The translations under genes and the position numbers were made by a program. This document shows positions 7,252 through 8,173 of a DNA stretch of 8,173 bases, one piece after another; within the stretch, counting starts at the first letter, position 1, and each line of letters starts with the position of its first letter. The notes below the pieces were generated by a model. It searched no databases. It was not told where the DNA came from and saw nothing but the letters and a program-made list of their open reading frames with translations. The DNA lies in assembly GCA_900299205.1 (NCBI GenBank), contig OMIW01000152.1, forward strand, positions 1 to 8,173, written 5' to 3'. This stretch comes from Pseudomonadota bacterium (lineage in GTDB: Bacteria > Bdellovibrionota_C > UBA2361 > OMIW01).

Positions 7252-7296
7252 AGTTTGATTGTCAATTACACGACCACGCTCACTATCATGAGCCAA

Positions 7297-8173
7297 TTAC
7301 GAATCGGCTCCCAGCCCCCGAAACAACTGCACCGCGCCCCCCTTTGCCTCCGCGTGATCAACGATGAGGCCCGGATACCCGCGCGGTCGGGAAGCACCTG
7401 GATCTTCAAGCCGATGGATCGCCGCTGCAGACCACCCCGCGAATTCCGGCACCCACCGTTTGATATAAAGCGCTTCGTTATCGAACTTCTTCTGCTGCAG
7501 CCACGGATTGAATATCCGAAAGTACGGCTGCGCATCGCACCCCGTTGATGCCGCCCACTGCCAGCTTCCGTTGTTTACCGCTGGATCATATTCCGTTAGG
7601 TGCTGCGCGAACAAAGCCTCCCCCATCCGCCACGACTGATGCAGGTCTTTCGTCAGAAACGAGGCAACAATCATTCTCACCCGATTGTGCATGTATCCCG
7701 TCGCCCGCAGCTCTCGCATCCCGGCATCAATTATCGGGTATCCGGTCATCCCCGCTGACCACCGCGCCATCTTTTCGCTATCCTCTTCCCACGGTATCCG
7801 ATCATACCGTCGATGGAACGCACCTGAGAAGACGTGGGGGAAGTGCCACGCGATATGGGTGAAAAAATCACGCCAGAATAGCTCGCGAATAAACGAGTGT
7901 TCAATCCCGAGCGCATCCGCTGCGGTCCAATAAACTTCGCGGATAGAGACGGTACCAAACTTATTATGAGGAGAGAGTATCGAGGTTTTATCAAGAGCCG
8001 GAATATCTCGGACGGCCGCATAATCTGAAAAAAGCGGCACCCGCGCCACCGTTTTAACCGCGGCACTTCGCCCCCCTGAACTTCGCCGCTGCGGCGCACC
8101 GCTCCCCGCCTCCCGCACCAGCTCGCGATACCGCTCGAGCGAGGTCACGGCAAACTGCCCCGCCGTCGCTACC
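7297..8173 (-). CDS. phrB: Deoxyribodipyrimidine photolyase, FAD-binding C-terminal part (5' end outside window)
   Basis: Repairs UV-induced cyclobutane pyrimidine dimers in DNA using blue light and reduced FAD. The frame is open to the right edge, giving 291 residues. The GTG at 8148 is internal, not a start. By comparison with E. coli (472 residues) about 180 residues with the antenna domain are missing beyond the edge. Visible class I signatures: TSILSPHNKFG, ELFWRDFF, TGYPIIDAGMRELRATGYMHNR, then NNGSWQWAASTGCDAQPYFR. Counting from the GTG, Trp120, Trp173 and Trp196 stand exactly 53 and 23 residues apart, as do W306, W359 and W382 of E. coli, so the electron-transfer triad is intact. Asn192 matches the FAD-contacting N378; Glu89 and Trp92 fit the lesion-binding E274 and W277. 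A CPD photolyase is more likely than a signalling cryptochrome, though the missing half prevents certainty. It probably heads the operon with pgm. Confidence 0.95.
   Translation of the reverse strand, partial: VATAGQFAVTSLERYRELVREAGSGAPQRRSSGGRSAAVKTVARVPLFSDYAAVRDIPALDKTSILSPHNKFGTVSIREVYWTAADALGIEHSFIRELFWRDFFTHIAWHFPHVFSGAFHRRYDRIPWEEDSEKMARWSAGMTGYPIIDAGMRELRATGYMHNRVRMIVASFLTKDLHQSWRMGEALFAQHLTEYDPAVNNGSWQWAASTGCDAQPYFRIFNPWLQQKKFDNEALYIKRWVPEFAGWSAAAIHRLEDPGASRPRGYPGLIVDHAEAKGGAVQLFRGLGADS

Noticed and set aside
7238-7265. Promoter-like TTGACA and TATATA, 16 bases apart, on the minus strand before pgm
   Set aside because: The -10 element would overlap the pgm ATG, so transcription would start inside the coding sequence. 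A promoter here could serve only a start further in, which would remove the conserved N-terminus.
7239-7265. TTG at 7265 as the pgm start (nine residues longer)
   Set aside because: No ribosome site precedes it. The ATG at 7238 has AGGTG upstream, gives the usual 546 residues and begins right before the conserved HPLAG.

Overview
The window reads as ordinary bacterial chromosome: ATG starts with recognisable Shine-Dalgarno sequences, a Rho-independent terminator, short intergenic gaps and standard stop codons (TAA, TAG and TGA all used). GC looks moderate, a little above half by eye (not computed). The recognisable genes, class I photolyase and E. coli-type phosphoglucomutase, occur in many phyla, so I do not assign a lineage. 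Nothing indicates phage, insertion sequence, CRISPR, tRNA or rRNA.

Left part, plus strand. Positions 1-188 are the last 61 codons of an alpha/beta-hydrolase-like protein. A gap of about 700 bases follows with no convincing gene but several perfect 7-bp inverted repeats. Then comes a small 89-residue protein (888-1157) with an OB-fold-like strand pattern, closed by a strong intrinsic terminator at 1182-1210. Only 21 bases after that terminator starts a 935-residue protein (1232-4039) that I do not recognise. Its C-terminal half has motifs that faintly resemble an atypical, SelO-like kinase fold. A short open frame (4005-4238) with coding-like composition overlaps its end.

Right part, minus strand, read from the right edge leftwards. 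The C-terminal part of a DNA photolyase (7297 to the edge) is followed after 58 bases by phosphoglucomutase (5598-7238), and after 36 bases by a 451-residue J-like protein (4206-5561). Spacing and co-orientation suggest one operon. The J-like protein has DPN where canonical J-domains have HPD. It converges with the 935-residue gene across a 166-bp gap in which I see no clear terminator.

Functionally the minus-strand genes join DNA light repair, glucose-1-phosphate/glucose-6-phosphate exchange and a possible chaperone-related adaptor. I see no single pathway linking them. The most unusual items are the orphan 935-residue protein, the degenerate J-domain and the structured gap upstream of the OB-like gene.
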